DNA of 64,000 nucleotides from assembly GCF_030272615.1 (NCBI RefSeq), contig NC_081405.1, positions 604,067,177 through 604,131,176 on the forward strand. The letters run 5' to 3'. The position numbers and the translations under genes were made by a program. Source of the stretch: Cryptomeria japonica (Eukaryota > Streptophyta > Pinopsida > Cupressales > Cupressaceae). Under the pieces are notes generated by a model that was given only the letters and a program-made list of their open reading frames with translations, did not search any database and had not been told where the DNA came from. Positions 53,101-63,018 of this stretch are shown here, in pieces (position 1 is the stretch's first letter; every line of letters begins with the position of its first letter).

Positions 53101-53211
53101 GAAAAAGAGAAAATGTTGAGCAGAGTGGGAGAAATGAGAAGTCTGATTACTCCCTGGATGGACACCTTACTCAGAGTTCACCAGGATGCAGTGAGTGCCT
53201 TAGGTAAATAG
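50136..53211 (+). pseudogene. ORF2 relic of the plus-strand non-autonomous element
   Basis: ATG at 50136 (MASASGISTPLVDKISKRAR). One frame, with stops only, runs to about 52020; three frameshifts follow, near 52030, 52400 and 52790-52910. N-terminal globular part: VFEEVEWLRYILNKVHDEFI, HRPHKITKQAIEAVICLSAT, RSMTISDIVEHDVRFTSMVV, NKRCDLCSVLLSELLLNLKK. Middle: a Lys/Pro-rich, nuclear-signal-like linker (KTKPRKSKPTSIVQK; SKKARRGKKKKSEIEEF, about 51470-51790). C-terminal: helical and charged (LQELKLATLVQIEASEDLLK; LNKEKEKMLSRVGEM) ending near 53211. No RT, integrase, protease or RNase H signature is present. The N-terminal block aligns with ORF2 of the minus-strand element. Basic linker and lack of pol suggest a DNA- or RNA-binding accessory protein. 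Unknown. Confidence 0.65.
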
Positions 53212-53561
53212 GTGCCATCTGATCTCAAAGGATTTGAAGTCTATGCATACATGTTCAGTGCTCTAATTAATATTTAGATTGTTTTCTCAGAGGATGGAAT
53301 GGGTACTTACGGTACTTGAAGGTTACTTATTAAGATATTTTTAAATTCACGTAAATTATTGCATTTATTTGTATATAAGTTTTGGAAGATCCCTACCCTT
53401 TTCCATTGATGTCAAAGGGGGAGATAATTGGGAGAGTGCAATGAAAAATGATGATTATTCTTAGGGGGTGTCAGTTGAGTGTACAGATTTTAGATTGTCA
53501 AATTGTTTGCAGTTTTTGAAGAATTTTTCACAAAGTTACCATCAATGCCAAAGGGGGAGAT

Positions 53562-54140
53562 TGTTGGCACAAGACACTAGTCTGGTGATGCTCTATTGAA
53601 GATTGGTGATTTTTGATGCATGGTGTTTCTTAGGATTTTTCATTGATGGCAACTCATGAGTTTGGGATATCTAGTATGGAGTTTTGGTTCAAGCCCATCA
53701 GTGATACTCTATGCATAGTTGGTGAATAGTTCTCATTTCTAGTGATGTGTCTTTACTGTAATATGAGTTTAGTTGATTAAGAATAAGAAACAAATTATCA
53801 TGCAATATTATCCTCCGGTGTTGATTCTTTAGCATGTTAGAAAGTTTGGTATCTGGTAGTGCAGTAAAATAGGGTTATCTTCATTATTGATGGTATAATG
53901 TGTGGACCAGATTTTTTGAGGTGATTTCGATGGTTGTTGGTAAGTTTGAGGTAATTGAGCCAACTTATGGGAATAATGTGATCATATTTTTTGGATCCGG
54001 CATATTATTTTGTGACGATCTGAGCCGACTTGAAGCTACACATTTCATATTTTGATATTTTGTGAAGTCGACTTGTAGGAGATCGAATTTGCTAGTGCGG
54101 ATATAAAAGATCGACTTGATTAATGCATTTATGTATGGAT
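53562..54140 (+). repeat. 3' LTR, truncated, of the plus-strand non-autonomous element
   Basis: 579 bases matching 47367-47957. The match ends at TTTATGTATGGAT, where the next LTR (TGTTGGATATGG) begins. Confidence 0.88.
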
Positions 54141-55432
54141 TGTTGGATATGGTTGGTCATTGCTACTGCTAGGAAATTTTGTCATTGATGTCAACATATT
54201 CCTGTGATTTTCTCCAATGATTGTAGATTGGGAGGATCTCATGATCCTGTTTGTAGTGTTGGTTTTTTTATCACTATTTTGTAGAGTTCAATATATCCTC
54301 TGGTATCCTCCAGTGTGATTAAATCTAGTGCTGAGATTTTGGGATATTTTTTGGGATGGTCTTGTGTATCTTCAATTTATATGGTTCTTGATTTGGTGCT
54401 CTGCAAGTTATCTTTCTTTGTGACAGTTGCTGATTGGTTGTGTTCTTGAGCTTATACATGTTGATTGATGAAGATTTGATAAGTGGTATTGGTCTAGCTA
54501 TTCTAGATGATTCTAATGTTCTTTCTAGTGTTTCCTATTCATGTCCTATTTGTCTTTGTGATCCACATTGATCGTTGTGTGATTTTTTGGTGATTTCTAT
54601 CAATCAATGATGATTTGCATATTATGCAATATTTCTGGTGGTGTAGCATGTTGCGGTTGATCTTGGCATGATTTCTGGTGGTGTAGCATGTTGCGGTTGA
54701 TCTTGGCATGATTTCTGGTGGATGTGATCATTTGGGAATTTTATTTAGGACCATGCTATTCTATGTAAATCATTATATTGGTCTAATGGTCCATCTTTGT
54801 ATTGTGTAATATAATTTTGTAATTTAGGGTTGAGGGTTTAGCCGACCTTGTTGTCAAGGTTGGTGAATTGTATATATAAGTCATATAGTCATGTAAGTTT
54901 TTGTTTTGATGTTGAGTTTACATTATCAGAAAGAGGTTTGTGTAAAAACAAGTGATTTATCCTTCAGTGTTGAGTTTGTGGTGAGATTAGTGTTGTAGGG
55001 AAGACATTGGTGCTTAACTGGAACTATAATCATTTATTTGGAGATACTATTCTTATAGTTCATTTCTTTTGGATTAAATTTTGGATCTTATTGTAAGTCA
55101 ATGAGACTTCCTTGAGGATTGTAGCCTTCTATGCCATTATTATTTGAGCAGTGAGCTCTAGGCAGTGTGCTTGAATGCATGTGTGTTCCCCATTGTAATA
55201 TTTTCACATACTACTACAGAGTATCATCTTACTGTACGTAGGTTCCCACCATGGTTTTTCCCTTAATCGGGTTTTCCACTTCAAAACTTTGGTGTTGTGT
55301 GTTGTACTATTAATTTTCTTATATGTCTTATTGTTGCAATTTATCAGATTTGTGTTTTGTGGTTAAGTCTGTTATTTTGATGAAGACTAGTTCACCCCTC
55401 CTCTCAGTCTTCCTTCTTGATTACTACTAACA
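54141..55432 (+). repeat. LTR of the truncated copia element
   Basis: 1,292 bp, TGTTGGATATGG...TACTAACA. Contains a TATATATAAG box at 54871-54880 (likely promoter), an exact 40-bp tandem repeat (54631-54670 and 54671-54710, with the start of a third), the ACCATGGTTTTTCCCTTAAT module near 55249, and the CACCCCTCCTCTCAGTCTTC end. Confidence 0.88.
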
Positions 55433-55433
55433 A

Positions 55434-55447
55434 TTAGCATCAGAGAT
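55434..55447 (+). promoter_or_regulatory. Variant primer-binding site
   Basis: TTAGCATCAGAGAT follows the LTR. It matches the Met-tRNA site TTGGTATCAGAGCT except at three or four positions. Confidence 0.7.
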
Positions 55448-55488
55448 AGATCCTCTGGTAGAAGCTTAACCACTTGAGGAGATCTAGG

Positions 55489-56200
55489 ATGGCAGCTCAA
55501 GGTGTAATATTTAAGAAGGTTAGTATGAGATTTGATGGAAGTAACTATGCTATATGGAAGGACCGGATGAAAGTGCACTTGAAATGTTTTGGTGAAGATT
55601 ATTGGAAGATTACAAAGAATGTCTTTGTTGTTCCTCAGAATGGAACATCTACTACTGATGAGGTTAACGAAGCATAACATAATATTAGAGCAATGGAAGC
55701 ATTGTTTAGTGCCCTGACTGATTCTGAGATTACTAATGTGATGGGACTTCAGACTACACATGAGATCTGGGTGAATTTGAGGTGTTGTATGAAGGTGATA
55801 AACAAGTGAAGGTTTCTAAGTTGCAGAGTTTAAAAGGAAAGTATGAGACATTGAAGATGGGAAATGATGAGAACATACACACTTTTATGGCTAAGGTGAA
55901 TGATCTTGTCCTAGGTATTAGATGTGCTGGTGGAACTATTGAAGAAGATGAAATTATTTCTAAGGTGTTGAGTTATTTGTCTTCTACCTATAAGAATAAA
56001 GTTGCTTCTATTGATGAGATCCAAAGTGTGACTATTGTGACAAGAGATATGCTGGTTGGAAAGCTTGCTACATTTGAGTTGAGTGAATTTGGAAAATCAC
56101 ATGGAAAGTCTAAGACAACATTTAAAGCATCTGCATATGTATTTGGAAAGCAGAAATATGATCCTGATAAGTGCACAATATCTAGATATGAAAGCGAGAG
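55489..56200 (+). pseudogene. Copia gag fragment
   Basis: ATG at 55489 (MAAQGVIFKKVSMRFDGSNY then AIWKDRMKVHLKCF). A TAA after DEVNEA and a frameshift near 55780 break it. The second part (KVSKLQSLKGKYETLKMGND; IRCAGGTIEEDEIISKVLSY; RDMLVGKLATFELSEFGKS) is the standard UBN2-type copia gag and parallels the gag of the element at 28369 (LSKDEIVSKVLRALP; NIDTLVGKLSTFELEEFG). The zinc knuckle expected next is missing because the element is cut off near 56200. Confidence 0.85.
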
Positions 56201-56500
56201 AAGAGAGATGGAAGGGGTGAATTCACAAAGCTGGTTCCCACTTTTGCCAATGAAGGAATTTGGCGAAAGTGGGAATTTCGGATTTGCCCGTGTTCGAGCG
56301 AAATGGGAATGTTCGCTCGAACTACCCCTGGCAGTCCGAGCGAACCAACCTTCTGACTTGGGTTCACTCAAACATTGCGTAACTTTTGGGTTCGAGCGAA
56401 CCCACTTTAATATTAATATTTTAATGGGTTCGCTCGAACCCCCCATTCGCTTGAACCTGTTGCGGTTAGGGTTTTTTAAAAAAATTTATAAATATCGAAA
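56201..56500. repeat. TTCGAGCGAA-rich inverted-repeat region
   Basis: The word TTCGAGCGAA or TTCGCTCGAA, with near variants, occurs about six times in 56290-56460. One pair makes a perfect hairpin: GGGTTCGAGCGAACCCA (56388-56404) and its complement (56425-56441) around a 20-base AT loop. It is more GC-rich than the surroundings. An open frame continuing from gag through this region is fortuitous. Confidence 0.8.
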
Positions 56501-57050
56501 ATGACAGTTAAAAGGTCATTATCAAATTTGACTTTTTCTGTCTGGTGGGGGTTGGATCGAACTAGTCGTCAGCATCACGTCACCAAACTTTGTCTGCAGC
56601 AGTTAGCATCTTTCCTATTTCAGTTTTCGACCTTTGTTATATCAGGTGCACAAAATAACCCTTTGTTTGGTTTAATAATGTTTTTTTTAATTAAATTTGT
56701 GAATAATTTGTTTGTTAATTTATTTTTTTAATTAAATAATTGTATATAGTTATTGTTTTTCAACATTTTAGAAAAATGTTTGATAATTTATTGTTTTTCA
56801 TTATTTTAGAAAAATGTTTGATAATTTAATGTTTTGATTGAAATGTGTCAATTTGTTTTTAAAATTACATAATTGTATAGATGTATATTTTTTTCGACAT
56901 TTTAAAAAATTGTTATGAAAAACATAGAAAACTAACCTGTAGTAAATCAGAACTTAGAAAAACATTAGCAAAAAAAGAAAAACGTTAGAAAAATTAATTT
57001 AAATAAACATTAGAAAATTTAGATAACAAATTTAAACAAATTAAATTTCC
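56501..57050. other. AT-rich sequence with a short tandem duplication
   Basis: TTTTAGAAAAATGTTTGATA with flanks occurs twice (about 56766 and 56807). No gene seen. Confidence 0.5.
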
Positions 57051-58995
57051 TCTACAATGTGACCCATTTTCACATCCTATTACACGCACAACATGACCCC
57101 TTAAGACCACATATGACACTATACATTCCCTTAGGAGGTCATAGAGGATCACATATAACAAGGTAGTGTACATGTATGACATTCCCTTTAGGATCACATC
57201 TAGTGTCCTAAGGGGTCATACGTGGTTCTAAGGGGTCACACATGTGTTATAACACATGCGTGACCCCTTAGAACCACATATGACCCCTTATAAAATTGTA
57301 GTGTGAACAACATACCCCTTAGTCCATCAAATAGTGTCTTTACACATGCGTGACCCATTACAACTGCGTATGACACTTTATAAAATCCTAGTGTGAACGA
57401 CATACCCCTTAGTCCATCACATAGCGTCTTAAAGGGTCGTATGTGGTCCTAAGGGGTCACGCATGCATTAACACATGTGTGACCCCTTAGTAGGTCACAT
57501 AGGACCCCTTATAATATCCTACTATACATATGACATTCCCCTTAGGATCACATAGTGTCATAAGGGGTCATATGTGGTCCTGAGGGGTCATGCATGTGTT
57601 ATAACATATGCATGACCCCTTAGAACCGCATATGACACCTTATAAAATACTATTGTGAATGACATACCCCTTAGTTCATCACATAGTGTCTTAAGGGGTC
57701 GTATGTTGTCCTAAGGGGTCACGCATGCATTAACACATGCGTGACCCCTTAGTAGGTCACATATGACCCCTTATAACATCCTACTGTACATATGACATTC
57801 CCCTTAGGATCATATAGTGTCCTAAGGGGTCATATGTGGTTAGAACCACATATGACCCCTTATAAAATCCTAGTGTGAATGACATACCCCTTAGTTGATC
57901 ACATAGTGTCTTAAGGGGTCGTATGTGGTCCTAAGGGGTCACGCATCCATTGACACGTGTGACCCCTTAGTAGGTCACATATGACCCCTTATAACATCCT
58001 ACTGTACATATGACATTTCCTATTTGTCCTAAGGGGTTGAATATGTGGTTCTAAGGGCTCACGCATGCATTAACACATGCATGACCCCTTATAACATCCC
58101 ACTGTACATATGACATTCCCCTTAGGATCACATAGTGTCATAAGGGGTCATATGTGGTCCTAAGGGGTCATGCATGTGTTATAACATATGCATGACCCCT
58201 TAGAACCACATATGACCCCTTATAGAATCCTACTATGAACAACATACCCCTTAGTCCATCACATAGTGTCTTAAGGGGTCGTATGTGGTCCTAAGGGGTC
58301 ACGCATGCATTAACACATGCGTGACCCCTTAGTAGGTCACATATGACCCCTTATAACATCCTACTATACATATGACATTCCCCTTAGGATCACATAGTGT
58401 ATAAGGGATGATATGTGGTCCTGAGGGGTCATGCATGTGTTATAACATATGCATGACCCCTTAGAACTGCATATGACCCCTTATGAATGACATACCCCTT
58501 AGTCCATCACATAGTGTCTTAAGGGGTTGAATATGTGGTCCTAAGGGCTCATGCATGCATTAACACATGCATGACCCCTTAGTAGGTCACATATGACCCC
58601 TTATAACATCCTACTATACATATGACATTCTCCTTAGGATCATATAGTGTCCTAAGGGGTCATATGTGGTTAGAACCACATATGACCCCTTATAGATTCC
58701 TAGTGTGAATGACATACCCCTTAGTCCATCACATAGTGTCTTAAGGGGTCGTATGTTGTCCTAAGGGGTCACACATGCATTAACACATGTGTGACCCCTT
58801 AGTAGGTCACATATGACCCCTTATAACATCCTACTATACATATGACATTCCCCTTAGGATCATATAGTGTCCTAAGGGGTCATATGTGGTTAGAACCACA
58901 TATGACCCCTTATAAAATCCTAGTGTGAACGACATACCCCTTAGTCCATCACATAGTGTCTTAAGGGGTCGTATGTTGTCCTTAGGATCATATAG
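57051..58995. repeat. Palindromic satellite-like array on AAGGGGTCA/TGACCCCTT
   Basis: About 1.9 kb. The anchor CATACCCCTTAGTCCATCA (or close variant) recurs at about 57315, 57402, 57665, 57886, 58244, 58491, 58711 and 58932. The basic period is about 220 bp, with longer units where extra 30-140 bp modules are present. Each unit is made of hairpins. CTAAGGGGTCACGCATG (57711-57727) pairs perfectly with 57736-57752 across 8 bases. TAAGGGGTCATATGTGGTT (57823-57841) pairs perfectly with 57844-57862 across 2 bases. Both motif orientations therefore occur dozens of times. No coding. Confidence 0.92.
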
Positions 58996-59260
58996 TGTCC
59001 TAACATATGACGTGTTAGATCTCTCTATTCTTGAATTTTTTATTTATGTCAAAGATTTAAATATGTACACATGTTAGATCTCTCTATCTCTCTGAAATAT
59101 ATGTTATCTCTAGATCTGAAATATATGTTCTCTCTCTCACTGAAATATTTGAAATTTTTACATGTATTTTTTGAAAATGAAAATGATCTCTCTCTCTCTC
59201 TCATGAAAATGATCTCTCTCTCTCTCTCTGCTTACGTATTTATAACATGTACCTAAATAG
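58996..59260. repeat. CT-rich microsatellite-like leader
   Basis: Several (TC)n runs, for example 59186-59201 and 59211-59229, mixed with CTGAAATATATGTT duplications. They lie immediately 5' of the gene relic at 59261 and may be its 5' UTR. Confidence 0.7.
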
Positions 59261-61226
59261 ATGGCATCCTAGGATATACCTTTGTAGGCTCCTGATCAGG
59301 ATCCACCTTCGCAGGCTCCTAATCAGGATCCACCTACATAGGCTCCACATCAGGATCCACCTGCATAGGCTCCACATCAAGAGCCACCACAGTAGGATCC
59401 TCCACAGCAGGATCCCCCCTTGCCCGACATTGCTACTATTTTTCATTACAGTGATCGGGAGTTGCATAGGTTGAGGGCCATACTAGATGACCCTCGTACT
59501 GATGGCATGTACAAGAGTACGTGCACGTCCATTTTTGACAGTTTGCGGACATTGAGGGACCGCTTAGCATCTCATACCTCATTCTCACCTGAGGTTATAG
59601 AGGATATATATAGACAATTGAGGAGTGAGGTGAGGGGTCCTCATTCTTTTGCTGATGTGGTGGGGGTGGTCTCAAAGGAGACCATCAAGGAGAGATGCTT
59701 CCCACAATATCAGGAGAAGAGTAAGGTGAGGGGATATCAGGTTACCAGATGTATCGACCCACAGGTTGCATCACTGATTTACCCACGATTCTTAGCAGCC
59801 CATGGTTGTTATCCTAATAATGACCAGATTCCATTATACTTTGCATAGCAGGTATTTGCTAAGGTTCATTGTCAAATGAAACCAAACTACCTTGATATTC
59901 AGGGATATTATGGACAGGGGAGGGGCAGGATTGCTGATAGAGATGCATATCGTAGGCGTGATAGAGCTCCGCCTAGACACAGGGACCTTGACCTTGTTGG
60001 CCAGAGATTTCCTGTAGTAGTCCCAGCCATGGCACCCATAGCGGATCACGTTGTGATTGCTTCTCAGAGAGAAGCAATTGATAGGATTGGACAGATTGCA
60101 TTAGTAGTAGCCACCATATCTTCTGACAGGGTGGGCAGATATATGATGAGTCGACCACGTTTGCGATCATCCATAGATCATGCATCTTCTAGTCATGGGG
60201 GGGCTTCAGATTCAGATGATCGGTATATTTCTGCTGGCATCCCCTCCCCAGATGAGGTCGCAGCTATAGTCGGAGGTAGTAGACATGTACAGATGTCGCA
60301 GTATTTAGCCGAGGACCTACTACATGCTTATAGTTTCATTTCATCTTGACTTGGGATACCATTGGGTGATGTTAGAGAGGAGATTCTCAGAGATGGTCAG
60401 GCTACAGTGGCATCGATGCATACCCCAAGGCAGTCACAACATTTTCATCACTCTACGCATGCTCTAGGCACTGACCCACCTCCAGATCACTCTATTGCTG
60501 TAGAGGAGGAGCTACGAGCTGATCAGCTCCATATCACAGATGAGGGCCGGTTGGATTCATTTGAGGAGGAGATACGAGTTGATCAGGTACATATCACAGA
60601 TGAGGGTTTGGACTCATTTGAGGATCAGCTGAGAGATTTGAGCCATACTAGATTTATGGACATGCTACTACAGTCAGACACTTCATCCACGATGCCCACT
60701 CATCTAGTTAGCCCTTTGCACTCCTCAGTGATACGTATAGCTAGAGAGAGATATGCAGGCACAAGTGATGTTGTTGATATGATCACAGGACAGGATCAGA
60801 CTATACAGCCTACTCTAGGTGATACATAGGTATGTACATGTACATGCGCATTTAAAATTTTAGAAGATATGTATACATACATTGCAAATTTGTACCTGAT
60901 AAATCTATATATATAGATCTCATGTTTAATAAATAATCTAGTGTTCTAAGTTTTAATTTGTAGATCATTTAAATTGATTGTGGACTAATCCTTAAATTGA
61001 CAGTTAGCTCATGTCACTCCTTCCTTGAGCTTTGAGCATGTGCATAGGAGAGATTCTTTAGATGCTATTAGTGTATAGGTTAGTTATGGTTTTTGGTATA
61101 TATATTTGATGTACATGCACGTCTAGAGAGATAGATATATTATATTTAATATTTAAATAAATTCTACTTTTGCAGGACTCCCCCTCAGATGGTCGCTCAG
61201 TTTGTAGCCGACATGATCCCTGTTGA
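59261..61226 (+). pseudogene. Multi-exon gene relic of unknown function, Pro/Gln repeats
   Basis: Exon 1 (59261-60829) is a single frame of 523 codons with no frameshift and seven premature stops (59270, 59285, 59339, 59366, 59393, 59846 and 60347). It begins with a 27-base tandem repeat coding QAPxQDPPx, in which the first Gln is CAG once (59312) and TAG in the other copies. A folded-looking part follows (FHYSDRELHRLRAILDDPRT; YKSTCTSIFDSLRTLRDRLA; VVGVVSKETIKERCFPQYQE; ASLIYPRFLAAHGCYPN), then an Arg-rich segment, and an acidic duplicated unit (ADQLHITDEGRLDSFEEE and VDQVHITDEGLDSFEDQ). Exon 1 ends TAG at GTATGT, where CAG would be a normal donor. Exon 2 is 61004-61078 (phase 0, again ending TAG at GTTAGT). 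Exon 3 starts at 61176. I do not recognise the protein. It may belong to a DNA transposon together with the minus-strand gene at 63.0-64.0 kb. Confidence 0.6.
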
Positions 61227-61289
61227 TTTGCTCCAGACTTTATAGCTCATTTACATTTATCTTTTTATATACTTTCATATTATATATAT

Positions 61290-61450
61290 TCATGCACGTA
61301 CATGGAGTTTAGACTCTAGATTATACTTTATACCTGGTTTGTGTTTGACTCTAGATTATACTTTATACTTTATACATGGAGTTTAGACTCTAGATTATAC
61401 TTTATACCTGGTTTGTGTTTGACTCTAGATTATACTTTATAAGTTTTATA
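61290..61450. repeat. Tandem repeat of about 80 bp
   Basis: CATGGAGTTTAGACTCTAGA, TTATACTTTATACCTGG and TTTGTGTTTGACTCTAGATT occur in the same order twice, with a partial third copy near 61572-61620. Confidence 0.8.
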
Positions 61451-61662
61451 CATGTTTGATTATATTATATTTATACATGCTTGATTATATTCTAGATTTA
61501 TGTACATGATGTTTGATTAAATTAGATTTAAATACATGTTTGATTAGATTGTATATTTCATGCATGTACAATGACTTGTTTAGACTCTAGATTATACTTT
61601 ATACCTGGTTTGTGTTTGATCAGATTATACATGTTTGATTATATTAGATTATATTAGATTAT

Positions 61663-62985
61663 ACATGAAATGAACAAAAAAAACTTAATAGTTCATGTAT
61701 TGAATAGTTCACATCCAATACATTGTAGGTATGTGAGCTTCTAGGTATGTATATTGTAGTTAAATAGTTCACAGATCATGTACATGTCCTAATTCCATAT
61801 TAAATATCAATTTTACAAATGTACATATTACATTTTAATTTAAATATGCATTTTTTAATTAAATACAAATACAATTACATACAATTAAACATGTATGTAC
61901 ATTTAAATACATCCTAATTTGATATAATGTATAAATAAACTTAAAAAATATTTATCCTTTAGTTTCAAATGTTCAAGTTACTTGAGATCTAGAATTTATC
62001 TTGATTGTATTAATTAGATTTATACATGTTTGATTAGATTAGATTTAAATACATGAAATGATTTTCAAATGTAAAAGAGTATGTATGATTATACATGTTT
62101 CAAGATTTTCAAACAAAAGAGTATGTATGAAATGAACAAACTAAACTTAATAGGTCATGTATTGAATAGTTCACATCCAATACATGTATATTACATCTAG
62201 GTATGTATATTGTAGGTATGTGAGCTTCTAGGTATGTATATTGTAGTTAAATAGTTCCCAACATGTGCATGTCCTAATTCCATATTAAATATCAATTTTA
62301 CAAATGTACATATTACATTTTAATTTAAATATGCATTTTTTAATTAAATACAAATACAATTACATACAATTAAACATGTGTACATTTAAATACATCCTAA
62401 TTTGATATAATGTATAAATAAACTTAAAAAATATTTATCCTTTAGTTTCAAATGTTCAAGTTACTAGAGATCTAGAATTTATCTTGATTGTATTAATTAG
62501 ATTTATACATGTTTGATTATCTATTAGATTTAATTTATACATGAAATGATTTTCAAATGTAAAAGAGTATGTATGATTATACATGTTTCAAGATTTTTAA
62601 ACAAAAGAGTATGTATGAAATGAACAAACTAAGCTTAATAGGTCATGTATTGAATAGTTCACATCCAGTACATGTATATTACATCTAGGTATGTATATTG
62701 TAGGTATGTGAGCTTCTAGGTATGTATATTGTAGTTAAATAGTTCACAACATGTGCATGTCCTAATTCCATATTAAATATCAATTTTACAAATGTACATA
62801 TTACATTGTAATTTAAATATGCATTTTTTAATTAAATACAAATACAATTACATACAATTAAACATGCACATTTAAATACATCCTAATTTGATATAATGTA
62901 TAAATAAACTTAAAAAATATTTATCCTTTAGTTTCAAAACAAGTTACTTGAGATCTAGAATTTATCTTGAACTTACATTAAAATT
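61663..62985. repeat. Three tandem copies of a 485-bp AT-rich unit
   Basis: CCTAATTCCATATTAAATAT recurs at about 61788, 62270 and 62761. AATATTTATCCTTTAGTTTC recurs at about 61949, 62431 and 62916. Spacing is 482-491 bases. Copies are highly similar, with small indels. Non-coding; ATGTACATGT-type words are common in it and in the flanking introns. Confidence 0.9.
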
Positions 62986-63018
62986 CAATTCATGTCGATT
63001 ACTAAATGTATATATAGT

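Larger units (their letters stand above)
47367..54140 (+). mobile_element. Non-autonomous LTR element, sister of the 38.5-44.3 kb element
   Basis: The 5' LTR starts TGTTGGCACAAGACACTAGT at 47367 and the 3' LTR starts with the same sequence at 53562. A polypurine tract (AAAGGGGGAGA, about 53550-53560) precedes the 3' LTR and a Met-tRNA-like primer-binding site follows the 5' LTR. The 5.06 kb interior carries a coiled-coil gag with zinc knuckles and a separate long ORF2, without protease, integrase, RT or RNase H. It sits inside the gypsy RNase H relic. The 3' LTR is cut at about 54140 by another copia element, so no downstream target duplication can be read. Confidence 0.85.
54141..56200 (+). 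mobile_element. Truncated copia element: 5' LTR, primer site and gag
   Basis: A third copia family. The LTR is followed by the primer-binding variant and a gag relic, then coding similarity stops near 56200. No pol and no 3' LTR are found downstream. It interrupts the 3' LTR of the preceding element. Its left edge is clear from TGTTGGATATGGTTGG. The right edge is where gag gives way to the TTCGAGCGAA repeat region. Confidence 0.78.

Noticed and set aside
55988-56446. 152-codon minus-strand frame over the copia gag and motif cluster
   Set aside because: Antisense shadow of a clear gag frame and of the TTCGAGCGAA repeats.
57051-58995. CRISPR-like or tRNA-array interpretation of the repeat array
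   Set aside because: Units are long, modular and palindromic without unique equal-length spacers, and the setting is a eukaryotic nuclear genome.
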